DNA of 64,000 nucleotides from an uncultured bacterium (GCA_937996235.1 CALKVK010000038.1:259023-323022); one strand, 5' to 3'; numbered from the stretch's first letter, positions 41,802 through 51,311 are shown. Program-made: numbers and translations. The notes: a model not told the origin generated them from the sequence alone.

Positions 41802-44800
41802 ATGAAGCTGCATCGAGTGCTCGCGCTCTGGGTGTTCGTGTTCGTCGCGGCGCTCGCCGCACCGGCGTTCGCGCAGGACTACAACGTGACCCGCGTCAGC
41901 GGGAAGTGGGTGAGCCCGCCGAGCAGCGCGACGTCGCTGCCGCTCAGCAGCCACTCCGCCACCAACATCACGCTGCCGTTCGAGTTCCCGTACTTCGGGA
42001 ACACGTACACGACGGCGCGCGTGGGCGACGAGGGCTGGATGCAGATCGGCCCGACGCGCCAGATGAACAGCACCAGCTCGCGCTCGTTCCCGAACTCGAC
42101 GTACGACGGCCTCGTGTGCCCGGCGTGGATCTACCACATGCACGCGAGCTCGGGTCAGATCCTGACCCACACCTCCGGCACCGCGCCGAACCGCGTGTTC
42201 CACGTGACGTGGAACCGCTGCGGCAGCCCCGGCATCTACGCGCAGGTGCAGCTCCACGAGTCGAGCGGACGCATCATCTTCGCGTACGCGACGGGCGGGA
42301 ACTGGACCAGCTACACGCACTACGAGGGCATGCAGGCGCCGGGCCTCTCCGACCAGCGCTACATGCTGACGGACGGCAGCAACAGCGGGAAGACGGCCGC
42401 GCCCGCCGCGGACTTCCAGTTCGACCCGGTCGCCACGCGCTTCACCGGCACGCTCGTCATGGACCGGCCGACGGCGGACGAGACGGGGATCGGGAACGGC
42501 ACGCTGACGAACGTCCCGGTCTGCGGGGCGCGCGTCGAGCTCGTGCACTCGTCGAGCGGCGGTGTGGTCGGCTACGGCGTGACCGACGAGAACGGGGCGT
42601 TCACGGTCTCGGGCCTCGCGCTGAACAGCACGGGCGGCGGCAAGCTGCGCGTCTCGACGCAGGGCGGCGTCGCGATCGTGACGACGAACTCGTCCTCGAA
42701 GCCGTCGACGCTGGACCTGAACGCCACGGTGCAGTTCGGCCGCGACGCGAGCGTCGGCACGCTGAGCGTGACGGCCACGAACGACAGCAGCGGCGCGATC
42801 CGCGGCGCGCTGAACATCCTCACCGTGATCCAGCACGTGTACGACTTCGCCGCGTCGCGGACGGCCGACACGATCCCGCCGATCGCCGTGTACTTCGATC
42901 GGAACGACGCGGCGACGACGCGCTTCACGAAGGCGACGTCCAGCGCGCCCGCCGTGCTGCGCATCGGCAGCGCGGCGAGCGGCAACTCGGACGAGTGGGA
43001 CGACGACGTGATCGGCCGCCTGTACGGCGTGCACGTCTTCGACGCCATCGCCGGCACGCCCGCGGGCCAGTACGACGTCGCGTACGACCCGGTCACGGAC
43101 GCGACCAACGCGATGGCCGTCGGCTTCGGCTACTACCTGCGCGCCGCCGTCTCCGGCGACGGGCAGTTCGTCGATGCGCTCGACGCCTCGAGCGCGGACG
43201 TGCTCGACCTCGAGTCGGACTCGCCCGACACCGCGCCCTCGGCGGACGTCGCCGGCTGGGTGGCGCAGGCGTTCTACGACGCGCTCGACGCCGACAACGA
43301 GGACCACGACTGGCTCGACGGCACGGTGGACGATCCGGGCCGCATCTTCGACGCGGTGGACTCGCTCCCGTCCGACGCGATCGACTGCCGCGGCGTGTTC
43401 GACGCGTACATCGCGAGCGGCGGCGACGGCGTCGGCATCGCGCGCGACTTCATCCACCACGGTCTGCTCGCGGACGACGACGCCGAGGCGAACGACACGT
43501 TCGACGAGGCGCTCGCCGTCGGCACCGCCGGCGTGCGCATCGACGGGCTGATCCTCAACTCCTACAACGAGGACTGGTACGTCGTCACCATCCCGGAGGC
43601 GTCGGACGGGGTCTTCGCGTCGGTCGCGTACGACCGGCTGGTCTACGAGTCGACGGTGGACGTCCAGGTCTTCACCGCCGACGGCACCTTCCTGGCCGAC
43701 GGCACGAGCGAGAACCCGACGAGCGCGATCCGCGCCGTCACGCCCGCGATGGATGCCGGCGACGTGGTCGTGCGCGTGGCGCACGTCGGGGGCACGAGCG
43801 TCCCCGACTACACACTGCAGGTGAACTCGCGCGTGCAGGTGCAGGCGCAGCACGTGCCGGCGTGGACGCTGCACCGGCCCTTCGAGCTCGCGCTCGACAC
43901 GACCGGCGGCATCCCGCCCTACTCCTTCCGCCTCTCGCAGTCCGCGGTCCTGCCGCAGGGCATCTCGCTCGACTCGGACCGCGCGCGCCTCGCGGGCACG
44001 CCGTTCGAGACCGGCGGCTTCACCTTCACCGTGTCCGGAGTGGACTCCGGCTTCCCGCAGAACACGGGCACGATCTCGCTCGACCTCAAGGTCAACCCGG
44101 AGCTGACGTTCTCGACGCCCGCGTACAGCGGTGTCGCGCGCGGCCGGGCGACCGACCTGAGCCTCGCCCGCGCGGGCGGCACCGACCCCATCGCGCTCAG
44201 CGACGTGATCGACGCGCTCCCGCCGGGGCTCTCGCTCACGCCCGAGTTCCACGTGATCGGGACGACCGACGCGACCGGCGGCGGCGCGCTCGGCTTCCGC
44301 GCGACGGACGTGGCGGGCGCGGCGGCGGACGTCGCGACGACGATCGTCGCGTGCGACGAGTTCCGTCAGGGCGGCGACACGCCGATCGAACTCGCGCAGG
44401 GCGACGCCGTCGGCGGGCTCTGGTTCGACGGGCTCTCGGGCTCGTCGGCGAGCTTCCGCGTCCGCACGGCGAAGAAGCACGCCAAGCGCTCGCTCGGCGC
44501 GCTCCTGATCGGACCGAGCGGCACCGAGGTGCAGTCCGGGCAGATCGGCACGCGGCGCGGCGGGCTCACGCTGCGCGGCGTCACGCTGCCGCAGACGGGC
44601 CGCTACTTCCTGCTCACGCCGTCCGACGACGGGGGCGCGCAGACGGAGCTGCTCGGCCGCGCGCAGATCGGCCTGCCGAAGCACGGGTCGGGCGAGCTCT
44701 TCGACCTCGACTTCGACGAGCGCGTGATCGTGAAGTTCTCGGGCCTCGAGGGCTCGCGCTTCGACCTGCGGGCGAAGACGACCGACGGCATGGAGATGCG

Positions 44801-45014
44801 CGTGCTGTTCCTGCTCGACGGCGACGGGCGGCTGGTCCCGCCGGAGCAGGTGGAGCAGGAGAACGGCCGCGGCGGCTTCCGCTGCCGCGTGACGCTGCCG
44901 CAGGACGGCAACTACACGCTCTACCTCACGCCGCGCCCGGGCGCGCTCGGCAGCATCGACTACACGTACCGTCTGCGGCACCCGCGCGGCGCGCGGTTCG
45001 CCCTCCCGGACTGA
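41802..45014 (+). CDS. large secreted multidomain protein with degenerate metalloprotease-like region
   Basis: A 1070-residue exported protein (signal peptide 1-24, APAFAQ). Domains in order: a beta domain (about 30-210; PFEFPYFGNTYTTARVGDEGW), a carboxypeptidase-regulatory-like domain (about 215-290), a middle region resembling secreted gluzincin-like proteases, a PPC-like domain near 565-670, a putative Ig domain (PFELALDTTGGIPPYSFRL), and two further PPC-like domains to the end. In relatives, as I recall them, the middle region carries DxxxDVILHEYGH; here residues 397-410 read DEWDDDVIGRLYGV, so the zinc ligands are lost. It is therefore probably a binding or structural surface protein. 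ATG at 41802 follows GGAGACGGAGAG. Confidence 0.82.
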   Translation: MKLHRVLALWVFVFVAALAAPAFAQDYNVTRVSGKWVSPPSSATSLPLSSHSATNITLPFEFPYFGNTYTTARVGDEGWMQIGPTRQMNSTSSRSFPNSTYDGLVCPAWIYHMHASSGQILTHTSGTAPNRVFHVTWNRCGSPGIYAQVQLHESSGRIIFAYATGGNWTSYTHYEGMQAPGLSDQRYMLTDGSNSGKTAAPAADFQFDPVATRFTGTLVMDRPTADETGIGNGTLTNVPVCGARVELVHSSSGGVVGYGVTDENGAFTVSGLALNSTGGGKLRVSTQGGVAIVTTNSSSKPSTLDLNATVQFGRDASVGTLSVTATNDSSGAIRGALNILTVIQHVYDFAASRTADTIPPIAVYFDRNDAATTRFTKATSSAPAVLRIGSAASGNSDEWDDDVIGRLYGVHVFDAIAGTPAGQYDVAYDPVTDATNAMAVGFGYYLRAAVSGDGQFVDALDASSADVLDLESDSPDTAPSADVAGWVAQAFYDALDADNEDHDWLDGTVDDPGRIFDAVDSLPSDAIDCRGVFDAYIASGGDGVGIARDFIHHGLLADDDAEANDTFDEALAVGTAGVRIDGLILNSYNEDWYVVTIPEASDGVFASVAYDRLVYESTVDVQVFTADGTFLADGTSENPTSAIRAVTPAMDAGDVVVRVAHVGGTSVPDYTLQVNSRVQVQAQHVPAWTLHRPFELALDTTGGIPPYSFRLSQSAVLPQGISLDSDRARLAGTPFETGGFTFTVSGVDSGFPQNTGTISLDLKVNPELTFSTPAYSGVARGRATDLSLARAGGTDPIALSDVIDALPPGLSLTPEFHVIGTTDATGGGALGFRATDVAGAAADVATTIVACDEFRQGGDTPIELAQGDAVGGLWFDGLSGSSASFRVRTAKKHAKRSLGALLIGPSGTEVQSGQIGTRRGGLTLRGVTLPQTGRYFLLTPSDDGGAQTELLGRAQIGLPKHGSGELFDLDFDERVIVKFSGLEGSRFDLRAKTTDGMEMRVLFLLDGDGRLVPPEQVEQENGRGGFRCRVTLPQDGNYTLYLTPRPGALGSIDYTYRLRHPRGARFALPD

Positions 45015-45043
45015 GGCGCCCTCCCGCACTCACGCGGAAGCGC

Positions 45044-45077
45044 GACGGCCGGCGCGGGTTCGCCCGCGCCGGCCGTC
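45044..45077. terminator. bidirectional terminator, 15-bp stem with TTCG loop
   Basis: Bases 45044-45058 pair perfectly with 45063-45077 (GACGGCC...GGCCGTC) around a TTCG tetraloop. It lies between the stop of the large secreted protein gene (45014) and the stop of the convergent HtrA gene (45079). The perfect stem and stable loop make it the clearest terminator in the window. Confidence 0.85.
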
Positions 45078-45078
45078 C

Positions 45079-46215
45079 TCATTCGACCGCGGTCAGACGC
45101 ACCTTCGCCGAGACCTCCTCGCCGTCGCGCAGCACGGTCACGTCGAGCACGTCCCCGGGATGGTGCCCGTCGAGGGCGCCGAAGAGGTCGGCGCGGCTGC
45201 GCACCTCGGCCTGCTCGATCGCGACGATCACGTCGCCGAGCGCGATCGAGCCGTCGTCGGCGCGGTGGGTCGGACGCAGCCCGGCCTCGGCGGCGCCGCT
45301 GTCCGGCAGCACGCCGAGCACGATCACGCCCTCGACGCCGAGGCGCGTCGCCCACTGCTCCGGCGCGACGAAGATCCCGAGACCCGGGCGCACCACGCGG
45401 CCGTGCGCGATGAGCTCCGGCACGACGCGGTTGACCGTGTCCACGGGCACGGCGAAGCCGACGCCCGCGTACGCGCCCGACGGACTCGCGATCGCCGTGT
45501 TGACGCCGATGAGCCGCCCCGCCGAGTCGAGCAGCGGACCGCCCGAGTTGCCGGGGTTGATCGCGGCATCGGTCTGGATCACGTCGCGGATGGGGCGGCC
45601 GGAGGCGGACTCGATGACGCGCCCGAGCGCGCTGATGACGCCGATCGTGAGCGTCTGGTCGAGCCCGAACGGGTTGCCGATGGCGAGCGCGCGCTGCCCC
45701 ACCTGCAGATCGGCCGACGTGCCGATCGGGATCGGGTGCAGGCGCTCCGCGGGCGCGTCGATGCGCAGCACGGCGAGGTCGTGGTCGGGACTCGCGCCGA
45801 GCGGGCGGGCGCGCCACGTCGAGCCGTCGGCGAGCGTCACCGTGGCGCTGTCCGCCTCGCGCACGACGTGGAAGTTGGTGACGATCGCACCGCTGTCGTC
45901 CCACACGATGCCGGTGCCCGTGCCGCTCGGCACCTCGGAGACGTCGAGCGTCGCGCCGAAGCGCCGGTCGAGCGTCGTGATGTAGGCCACCGACGGCGAC
46001 GCGCGGCGGAAGATCTCGACGTTGGTGCGCTCCTCGCCGGCGAGCTCGCCGCGGGCGGTGACGGCACGCGGCTGCGCGACGGGGCCGCGGAACCGCGCCA
46101 GCGCGTACTGCACGGCCTGCCAGCCCCCGACGACGAGGAGCACGGTCGCCACACCGAGCAGCAGCAGACGATGCGGGCCAGGCCCCCCGCCCGACGCGTC
46201 GTCGTCGTCGCTCAC
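45079..46215 (-). CDS. HtrA/Deg-family serine protease
   Basis: A 378-residue protein with one N-terminal membrane segment (HRLLLLGVATVLLVVGG) anchoring a periplasmic protease. The catalytic triad is intact: His in TNFHVVRE, Asp in DHDLAVLRI and Ser in NPGNSGGPLL. A single PDZ domain follows (LGVEGVIVLGVLPDSGAAEAGL...GDVIVAIEQAEV), as in DegS-like proteins. It would degrade misfolded envelope proteins or process regulators. GTG at 46215 overlaps the stop of the sigma-54 activator gene (GTGA), so the two are coupled. Confidence 0.94.
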   Translation of the reverse strand: MSDDDDASGGGPGPHRLLLLGVATVLLVVGGWQAVQYALARFRGPVAQPRAVTARGELAGEERTNVEIFRRASPSVAYITTLDRRFGATLDVSEVPSGTGTGIVWDDSGAIVTNFHVVREADSATVTLADGSTWRARPLGASPDHDLAVLRIDAPAERLHPIPIGTSADLQVGQRALAIGNPFGLDQTLTIGVISALGRVIESASGRPIRDVIQTDAAINPGNSGGPLLDSAGRLIGVNTAIASPSGAYAGVGFAVPVDTVNRVVPELIAHGRVVRPGLGIFVAPEQWATRLGVEGVIVLGVLPDSGAAEAGLRPTHRADDGSIALGDVIVAIEQAEVRSRADLFGALDGHHPGDVLDVTVLRDGEEVSAKVRLTAVE

Positions 46216-47444
46216 GACGCACCCTCGAGATCCGCGCGATCGAGCCCGAGGCGTTGCATGTGGCGGTAGAGGGTCGAGCGGTGCATGCCGAGGCGCCGCG
46301 CGACGGCGGCGAGGCGGCCGCGCTCGGCCCGGAACGCCGCGCGCAGCGTCTCCTCCGTCAGCTCCTCCACGGGCGGCGCGTCGCTCGCGCCGCGCACCTC
46401 GGCGGCGACGCGCAGGACCGGCATGCCGTCGTCGTCGTCGGCATCGGACGGGCCGCCGAGGCGGCGCGGGGCGGGCAGGGACCCGCCGGCCGCCCCCGCC
46501 GCGCGCAGCAGCGCCACGGCCGCGCGCTCGAGCTCCCCGCCGCCGTGGTCGGCCGGCACGAGCACGCGCCGACCGCCCGCGTGCTCGGCGTCGCGCAGGT
46601 CCACGTTCCACGCGCCCGCGGCGAGCAGCTCGCGCTCCTGCTCCCACTCCGCGAGCGCGCTGCGCGCGACCACGTCGCCGGTCGCCTCGACGTACAGCCG
46701 CTCGAGCACGTTCCGGAGCTCGCGCACGTTGCCGGGCCAGGCGTAGGCCGCGAGGGCGTTCAGCGCCTCGGGCGAGAGCCGCACGGCGCGCCGTCCGTAG
46801 CGCTCCGCGAAGACGCGCAGGAAGTGGTCCACGAGGAGCGGCAGGTCGTCGAGGCGCTCGCGCAGGGCGGGCGCGTGGATGCGCAGCACGGCGACGCGGT
46901 GGTAGAGGTCCTCGCGGAAGCGGCCGCCCGCGACCGCGCGCTCGAGGCCGACGTTCGTCGCCGCGACGATGCGCACGTCGGCCGCCATCTCGCGCTCGCC
47001 GCCGACGCGCTCGAACGTGCCGTGCTCGAGCACGCGCAGGAGCTTCGCCTGCGAGCGCAGCGGCATGTCGCCGACCTCGTCGAGGAACAGCGTTCCGAGG
47101 CCCGCCCGCTCGAAGCGCCCCCGGTGCGCGGACACGGCGCCGGTGAAGGCGCCGCGCTCGTGCCCGAACAGCTCCGACTCGAAGAGCTCGTCGTTCAGCG
47201 CCGAGCAGTTGAGCGCGACGAACGGCTTCGCGCGTCGCAGGCTCGCGCGGTGCAGCGCGCGCGCGATCAGCTCCTTGCCGGTGCCGGTCTCGCCGGTGAC
47301 GAGCACGGGGGCGTCGGTCGGCGCGTAGAGCTCGATCTTGCGGAAGACCGCGCGCATCGCCGCGCTGTGGCCGACGAGCCCCTGGTACAGCGCGTGCAGC
47401 GCGAAGGGCGACGACTCGACCGGCGGCGGGGCGTCCGCGTCCAC
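46212..47444 (-). CDS. sigma-54-dependent transcriptional activator, no receiver domain
   Basis: A 410-residue enhancer-binding protein. It starts almost directly with the AAA+ domain: Walker A GETGTGKE, the sigma-54-contacting loop ERGAFTGA, Walker B GTLFLDEV and the R-finger region FREDLYHRVAV. The C-terminus is a Fis-type HTH (LAAVARRLGMHRSTLYRHMQRLG). There is no receiver, GAF or PAS domain, so control must be by expression level or by a partner, as in PspF. The GTG start is 6 bases after TAGAAC. Coupling to HtrA suggests an envelope-stress role similar to Psp systems (inference). Confidence 0.92.
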   Translation of the reverse strand: MDADAPPPVESSPFALHALYQGLVGHSAAMRAVFRKIELYAPTDAPVLVTGETGTGKELIARALHRASLRRAKPFVALNCSALNDELFESELFGHERGAFTGAVSAHRGRFERAGLGTLFLDEVGDMPLRSQAKLLRVLEHGTFERVGGEREMAADVRIVAATNVGLERAVAGGRFREDLYHRVAVLRIHAPALRERLDDLPLLVDHFLRVFAERYGRRAVRLSPEALNALAAYAWPGNVRELRNVLERLYVEATGDVVARSALAEWEQERELLAAGAWNVDLRDAEHAGGRRVLVPADHGGGELERAAVALLRAAGAAGGSLPAPRRLGGPSDADDDDGMPVLRVAAEVRGASDAPPVEELTEETLRAAFRAERGRLAAVARRLGMHRSTLYRHMQRLGLDRADLEGAS

Positions 47445-47450
47445 GGCTCC

Positions 47451-47456
47451 GTTCTA
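47451..47456 (-). promoter_or_regulatory. -10-like box TAGAAC before the sigma-54 activator
   Basis: Minus-strand TAGAAC, 6 bases GGAGCC, then GTG. The last base deviates from TANNNT, but the spacing equals that of the other leaderless genes. Confidence 0.4.
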
Positions 47457-47519
47457 CTGACGCACGAGGGGACGCCCTGAGGAATGCCCCCGCTCCGCGG
47501 CCTGCGGTGCGGCGCCGCC

Positions 47520-48278
47520 TCAGGCGCGGCGGCGGGCGAGGCGCACGGCGCCGAGCGCCGCGAGCGCGCCGAGACCGAGCGCCGCGGCGGGCGGCACCGG
47601 CACGGTGGCGAGCCGCGCGTTCGCGACCGGCGTGACGACGCGGCCCGTCACCACCGTGCGCAGGTCGGTGCCGAACAGGAAGCTCGCCGACGCGACCTGC
47701 GTCGTGGGCCGGAACTGCGACGAGGTCAGGACGAACGTCGCCGTGAGCGCGACGTACGGGTTGTGCACGCGGCTGCCGACGATCCCGGCGTCCGCCATCG
47801 CGTAGCGGCCCGTCGCGGCGTCGGGTGCGCCGACGATCGCGTACTTCACGTCGGGCAGGAAGTCGAGCTGCAGCGCGCTGCCGTTCGTGCGCACCTCCCA
47901 CGTCGGCCGGCCCTTCGGCGCGGCCGTGAGCAGGTTGACGTTCGCGAGGTCGCTCCATGTGCCGTGCCCGCCGGTCGTCCCGATCGTCCGCGAGGCGGCC
48001 GTCGCCGAGCCGAGCGCGACGGTCGCGGGGTTCACGCCGACGAAGTCGAGGAGCAGCCCGCCGAGGAGCTGGTTCGACGTCTGCGTGCGCGGCGTCGTGT
48101 TCGTGAGCACGACGGTCGCGGTGCCGTTCCCGAACGTCACGACGGCCGTCGCGCTCTGCCAGCCGGTCGTCGGGCCGTTCGAGCCCGCGAGGGTGATGGT
48201 GCCGGCGTCGGCCGCGGCGGTGTCGAGGAGGAAGAAGCCGAGGACCGCGAGGATGACCCGGAAGGGGGCCAGCGACAT
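47520..48278 (-). CDS. PEP-CTERM-like secreted protein
   Basis: A 252-residue exported protein. The signal peptide is residues 1-25 (VILAVLGFFLLDTAAADAG). The body is beta-rich and Thr/Asn-rich (TITLAGSNGPTTGW, TNTTPRTQTSNQLLGGLLLDF). The C-terminus has the sorting layout V-P-V-P-P, a hydrophobic helix (AAALGLGALAALGAV) and a basic end RLARRRA, as in PEP-CTERM proteins handled by exosortase. ATG at 48278 is chosen; an in-frame ATG at 48311 would extend the signal by 11 residues. No exosortase gene is in the window. A role in exopolysaccharide or surface layers is inferred from the sorting signal only. Confidence 0.72.
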   Translation of the reverse strand: MSLAPFRVILAVLGFFLLDTAAADAGTITLAGSNGPTTGWQSATAVVTFGNGTATVVLTNTTPRTQTSNQLLGGLLLDFVGVNPATVALGSATAASRTIGTTGGHGTWSDLANVNLLTAAPKGRPTWEVRTNGSALQLDFLPDVKYAIVGAPDAATGRYAMADAGIVGSRVHNPYVALTATFVLTSSQFRPTTQVASASFLFGTDLRTVVTGRVVTPVANARLATVPVPPAAALGLGALAALGAVRLARRRA

Positions 48279-48509
48279 GGTGGGGTGCGCCTCCGCGCGC
48301 AGGGTGTGCATGAGTATTCGACGAGGCGCGGCGCCCTTCTCGGGATTCGGTCTCAGGAGCGGCCGACGCCGCCCCGGATCCGAGCCTGGCGCGAGCCTGG
48401 ACGAATTCCGACCGAAAAGATCGGGATTGTGGTGTGCGCGGCGCGGAGGCCCCTCGGGAGCCGACTGCGGGGCGCGCGCCGCCGGGGCGGCGGCCGCCGC
48501 CCCCCGGGC

Positions 48510-51305
48510 TCAGCCGTCGCGGCCGTGGACGTGCACGAACGTGCCGTAGTTCCGCTCGGCGAGCGCGCGCAGGAACTCGACCTCGAGACCCTTGTCGCCG
48601 AACGCGACGACGTGCGTCGTGACGCGCGCGTAGCGGTTCAGGTTGGTGAACCACGAGAGCAGCGTCTTCGAGTCGGTGAGCGCGCCGCGCGTCGGCATGC
48701 CGTCGGTGAGGAACGTGATCGTGTCCGGCGTGTCGCGGAAGGCCGGCGACGAGTCCGGGCGCTCGCCGAGGTCGAGCACGGTGCGCAGCGCGTCGTAGTA
48801 GTTGGTCTCGCCCGCGGCGGGCAGGTTGCGCAGCCAGTCGGTCGCCGACTCGACGTTCTGCGCCGACGCCACGACGGGGTCGTCCTTCCACGTCTTCACG
48901 CCGTCCGAGAACGAGACGAGCGTGAAGTGCGAGCGCGGGTCGAGGGTCTTCAGCGACTCCGCGATCTCCGACTTGCACATCTCGATCTTCGTCGCGCCCC
49001 GCAGCACGCGCCCGCGGCGCTTCGTCCCCCCGGCGTCGGCGACGAAGCGCAGGTCCATGGAGCCGGAGGTGTCGAGCACGAACGCGACGCGGTTCGCGAA
49101 GAGGTCGATGCCGAAGTACTCCGGCTTGGCGTAGCGGTCGTCCGGGTTCTCGCGCGGCTCGGCGGGCGGCGCGGCCGTGGTCGGACGGCCCGGGATGCGC
49201 CCGCCGTTCGCCACCTTCTGCCGCTCCCACCAGTCCCGCCAGAACTCCGGCTTCTCGCCGAGGTCGTCGTGCGTGATCGCCGCGAGCGCCGTCTGGATGT
49301 CCTTCCGCAGCCGCCCCTGCTCGACCTCCATGCGCGCGAGCAGCGGCTCGACGCCCTCCATGCTGCCGATGCGCCCGAGCGCCTGGGCCGCCGCGACGCG
49401 CAGCTGCCAGCGGCTGTGCGTGAGCAGGTCGGCGATGTTCGCGACGGCCGGCTCGGCGCGTTCGCCGATGTCGGCGAGGGCGTCCATCGCGGCGACGCGC
49501 GTCTTGTCCGCGGAGTCGCGCACGAGGGGCACGAGCGCGCCGACCGCGGACTCGTCGTGGAGCGCGCCGAGCGCACGCGCGGCCTCGGCACGCGCGTACC
49601 AGTTGGCGTCGCCGAGCTGCGTGCGCAGTTCCGGCAGCGCTTCCGTGATGCCGCGCGCGGCGCACAGCCGCGCGACGTACGCGCGGGCGATCGGGTCCTT
49701 GTGGGCGAGACCGGCGTGCCACGCGGCGTCGCGCGTCGCGGGGTCCTCGATGCCGACGAGCGCGACGAGCACCGTCTCGCGCACCAGCGGGTCGTCGCGC
49801 TCGAGCAGGTCCACGAGCGCGACGGCCGTCTCCGGGTCGGCCACGGTGCCGAGCCCGCGCACGAGCGCGGCGAGCGTCGCCGGGTCCGTCTCCTTGCGCA
49901 GCGCGGCGCGCTCGCGCGCGCCGAGCGCCTCGGCCGTCGCCGCGGCGTCGTCCTTCTTCTCGGGGTTCATCGAGTCGCGCTTGCCGAGCACGCGCTCGCG
50001 CCAGCGCTCGTCGAACACCTCGGGCGTGACGCCGAGCGCCTGGACGAACGCGTCGCGCGCGGGCACGCGCTTGCGCAGCGCCTTCAGCAGCGCGACCCAC
50101 GGGTCGCGCCACTCGGAGAGGCACAGGTCCATCCAGCTCCACGCGCGGCGGTGGTCGTCGTCGCTGAGCTGCCCCTGCGCGCTCTTCGCGAGCAGCGTCT
50201 CGATCGCGCCCGGCTTCGACGTGGACGCGATGCGCCGCAGCTCCTTGTCCCACTTGGTGCCGGGGAGCTCGAGCACCTGGCCCTCGAGGTTGCACGCGAA
50301 CGCGTCCTCGCGGAACCGCGGCTGCAGGCGCGACAGCCAGTGCGCGACGCCGACGTGCAGCCAGCGCGGCAGCGCGCGGTTGTGACCGTCCACGACGACC
50401 CAGCACGACATCAGCTCGTGGCCGATCATGTGGCGCATCGCGAAGTGGATCGCGGGGTCGCCGCCCTGGCCGAACTGCTCCATCGAGATGACGAAGCCGT
50501 GGAAGCAGAAGCCGTCGGCGACGGTGCTCTTGTCCGTTCCGCCGTACAGGATGTTCGCGGTGGATTGGCCGAGGTACGTGCCCGCGAGGCCGTCGCCGTC
50601 GCGGCGCTTCTCGGGGATGTACATGCCGGTCGGCTTGTCGATCGAGAGCTCGTCGCCGAGCGCCTGCGTGAACTCGCGCCGCGCGTACTCGGCGCGCTCC
50701 AGCATCAGGTGCGCCCACTCGTGCGCGCTGACGGTGCGCTTCGTCGTCGGCGTCACGAGCACCTTCTGCGGGCCCACGTCCGTGACGAGATAGAAGTGCC
50801 GGTCGTAGAGGATGCGCACGTCCTCCGGCTTCTTGAAGAAGCGGCGCTCCTTCGCGAGCCGCTGCCCGACGGTGCGGCGCTTGTCGTTCCCCGCGTAGTC
50901 CTTCGCACCCGGGCCGTTCGCCGCGCAGATCGCGCACTTCGCGGGTCCGGCGCTGCAGACGTGGTCGTCCTCGAGGCACTCGCTGCAGGTGATGCCCCAC
51001 GCGGCGCAGTGGCGCCGCAGGTAGTCGGCCTCCGTCTTGCCCTGGAAGCACGTCGGGTCCCAGCCGGAGGGCACGCTCTTGCCGTCGTGCGTGTTGCCGC
51101 CCGCGCAGCGCGGACACCAGCACGGGTCGATCGTCGGCTTCGCGGGGTTGCGCAGGAAGTGCTGGCACGCACCGGTGCCGGTGCCGCAGACGCACGCGCC
51201 GGGGCGCGGCGCGTCGTCGTCCGCGGCGTGCACGCGGGCGGGCCCGGCGAGGGCGGCGAGCACCAGCGCCGCCGCGGCGAGGGAGCGGAGGAGTGTGCGC
51301 ATCAC
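48510..51305 (-). CDS. secreted HEAT repeat / von Willebrand factor A protein with Cys-rich N-terminus
   Basis: A 931-residue exported protein (signal to about residue 27). The Cys-rich part, residues 35-125, holds some 14 Cys in pairs (CVCGTGTGACQHF, CWCPRCAGG, CSECLEDDHVC, CAICAANG). A peptidase-MA-like region follows, with HEWAH near residue 200 and a degenerate FAMRHMIGHELM...LPRWLHVGVAHW block. HEAT repeats occupy about 480-660 (ARAYVARLCAARGITEALPEL, YARAEAARALGALHDESAV). The C-terminal VWA domain has the MIDAS DTSGSMD and TFLTDGMPTRG. The GTG start lies 6 bases after TAGCGT. No known single family covers this architecture. Confidence 0.85.
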   Translation of the reverse strand: MMRTLLRSLAAAALVLAALAGPARVHAADDDAPRPGACVCGTGTGACQHFLRNPAKPTIDPCWCPRCAGGNTHDGKSVPSGWDPTCFQGKTEADYLRRHCAAWGITCSECLEDDHVCSAGPAKCAICAANGPGAKDYAGNDKRRTVGQRLAKERRFFKKPEDVRILYDRHFYLVTDVGPQKVLVTPTTKRTVSAHEWAHLMLERAEYARREFTQALGDELSIDKPTGMYIPEKRRDGDGLAGTYLGQSTANILYGGTDKSTVADGFCFHGFVISMEQFGQGGDPAIHFAMRHMIGHELMSCWVVVDGHNRALPRWLHVGVAHWLSRLQPRFREDAFACNLEGQVLELPGTKWDKELRRIASTSKPGAIETLLAKSAQGQLSDDDHRRAWSWMDLCLSEWRDPWVALLKALRKRVPARDAFVQALGVTPEVFDERWRERVLGKRDSMNPEKKDDAAATAEALGARERAALRKETDPATLAALVRGLGTVADPETAVALVDLLERDDPLVRETVLVALVGIEDPATRDAAWHAGLAHKDPIARAYVARLCAARGITEALPELRTQLGDANWYARAEAARALGALHDESAVGALVPLVRDSADKTRVAAMDALADIGERAEPAVANIADLLTHSRWQLRVAAAQALGRIGSMEGVEPLLARMEVEQGRLRKDIQTALAAITHDDLGEKPEFWRDWWERQKVANGGRIPGRPTTAAPPAEPRENPDDRYAKPEYFGIDLFANRVAFVLDTSGSMDLRFVADAGGTKRRGRVLRGATKIEMCKSEIAESLKTLDPRSHFTLVSFSDGVKTWKDDPVVASAQNVESATDWLRNLPAAGETNYYDALRTVLDLGERPDSSPAFRDTPDTITFLTDGMPTRGALTDSKTLLSWFTNLNRYARVTTHVVAFGDKGLEVEFLRALAERNYGTFVHVHGRDG

Positions 51306-51311
51306 GCCCCG

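Noticed and set aside
48279..48509. Additional gene between the PEP-CTERM-like and HEAT/VWA genes
   Set aside because: No open frame with gene-like codon use or a ribosome site is visible in the 231 bases.
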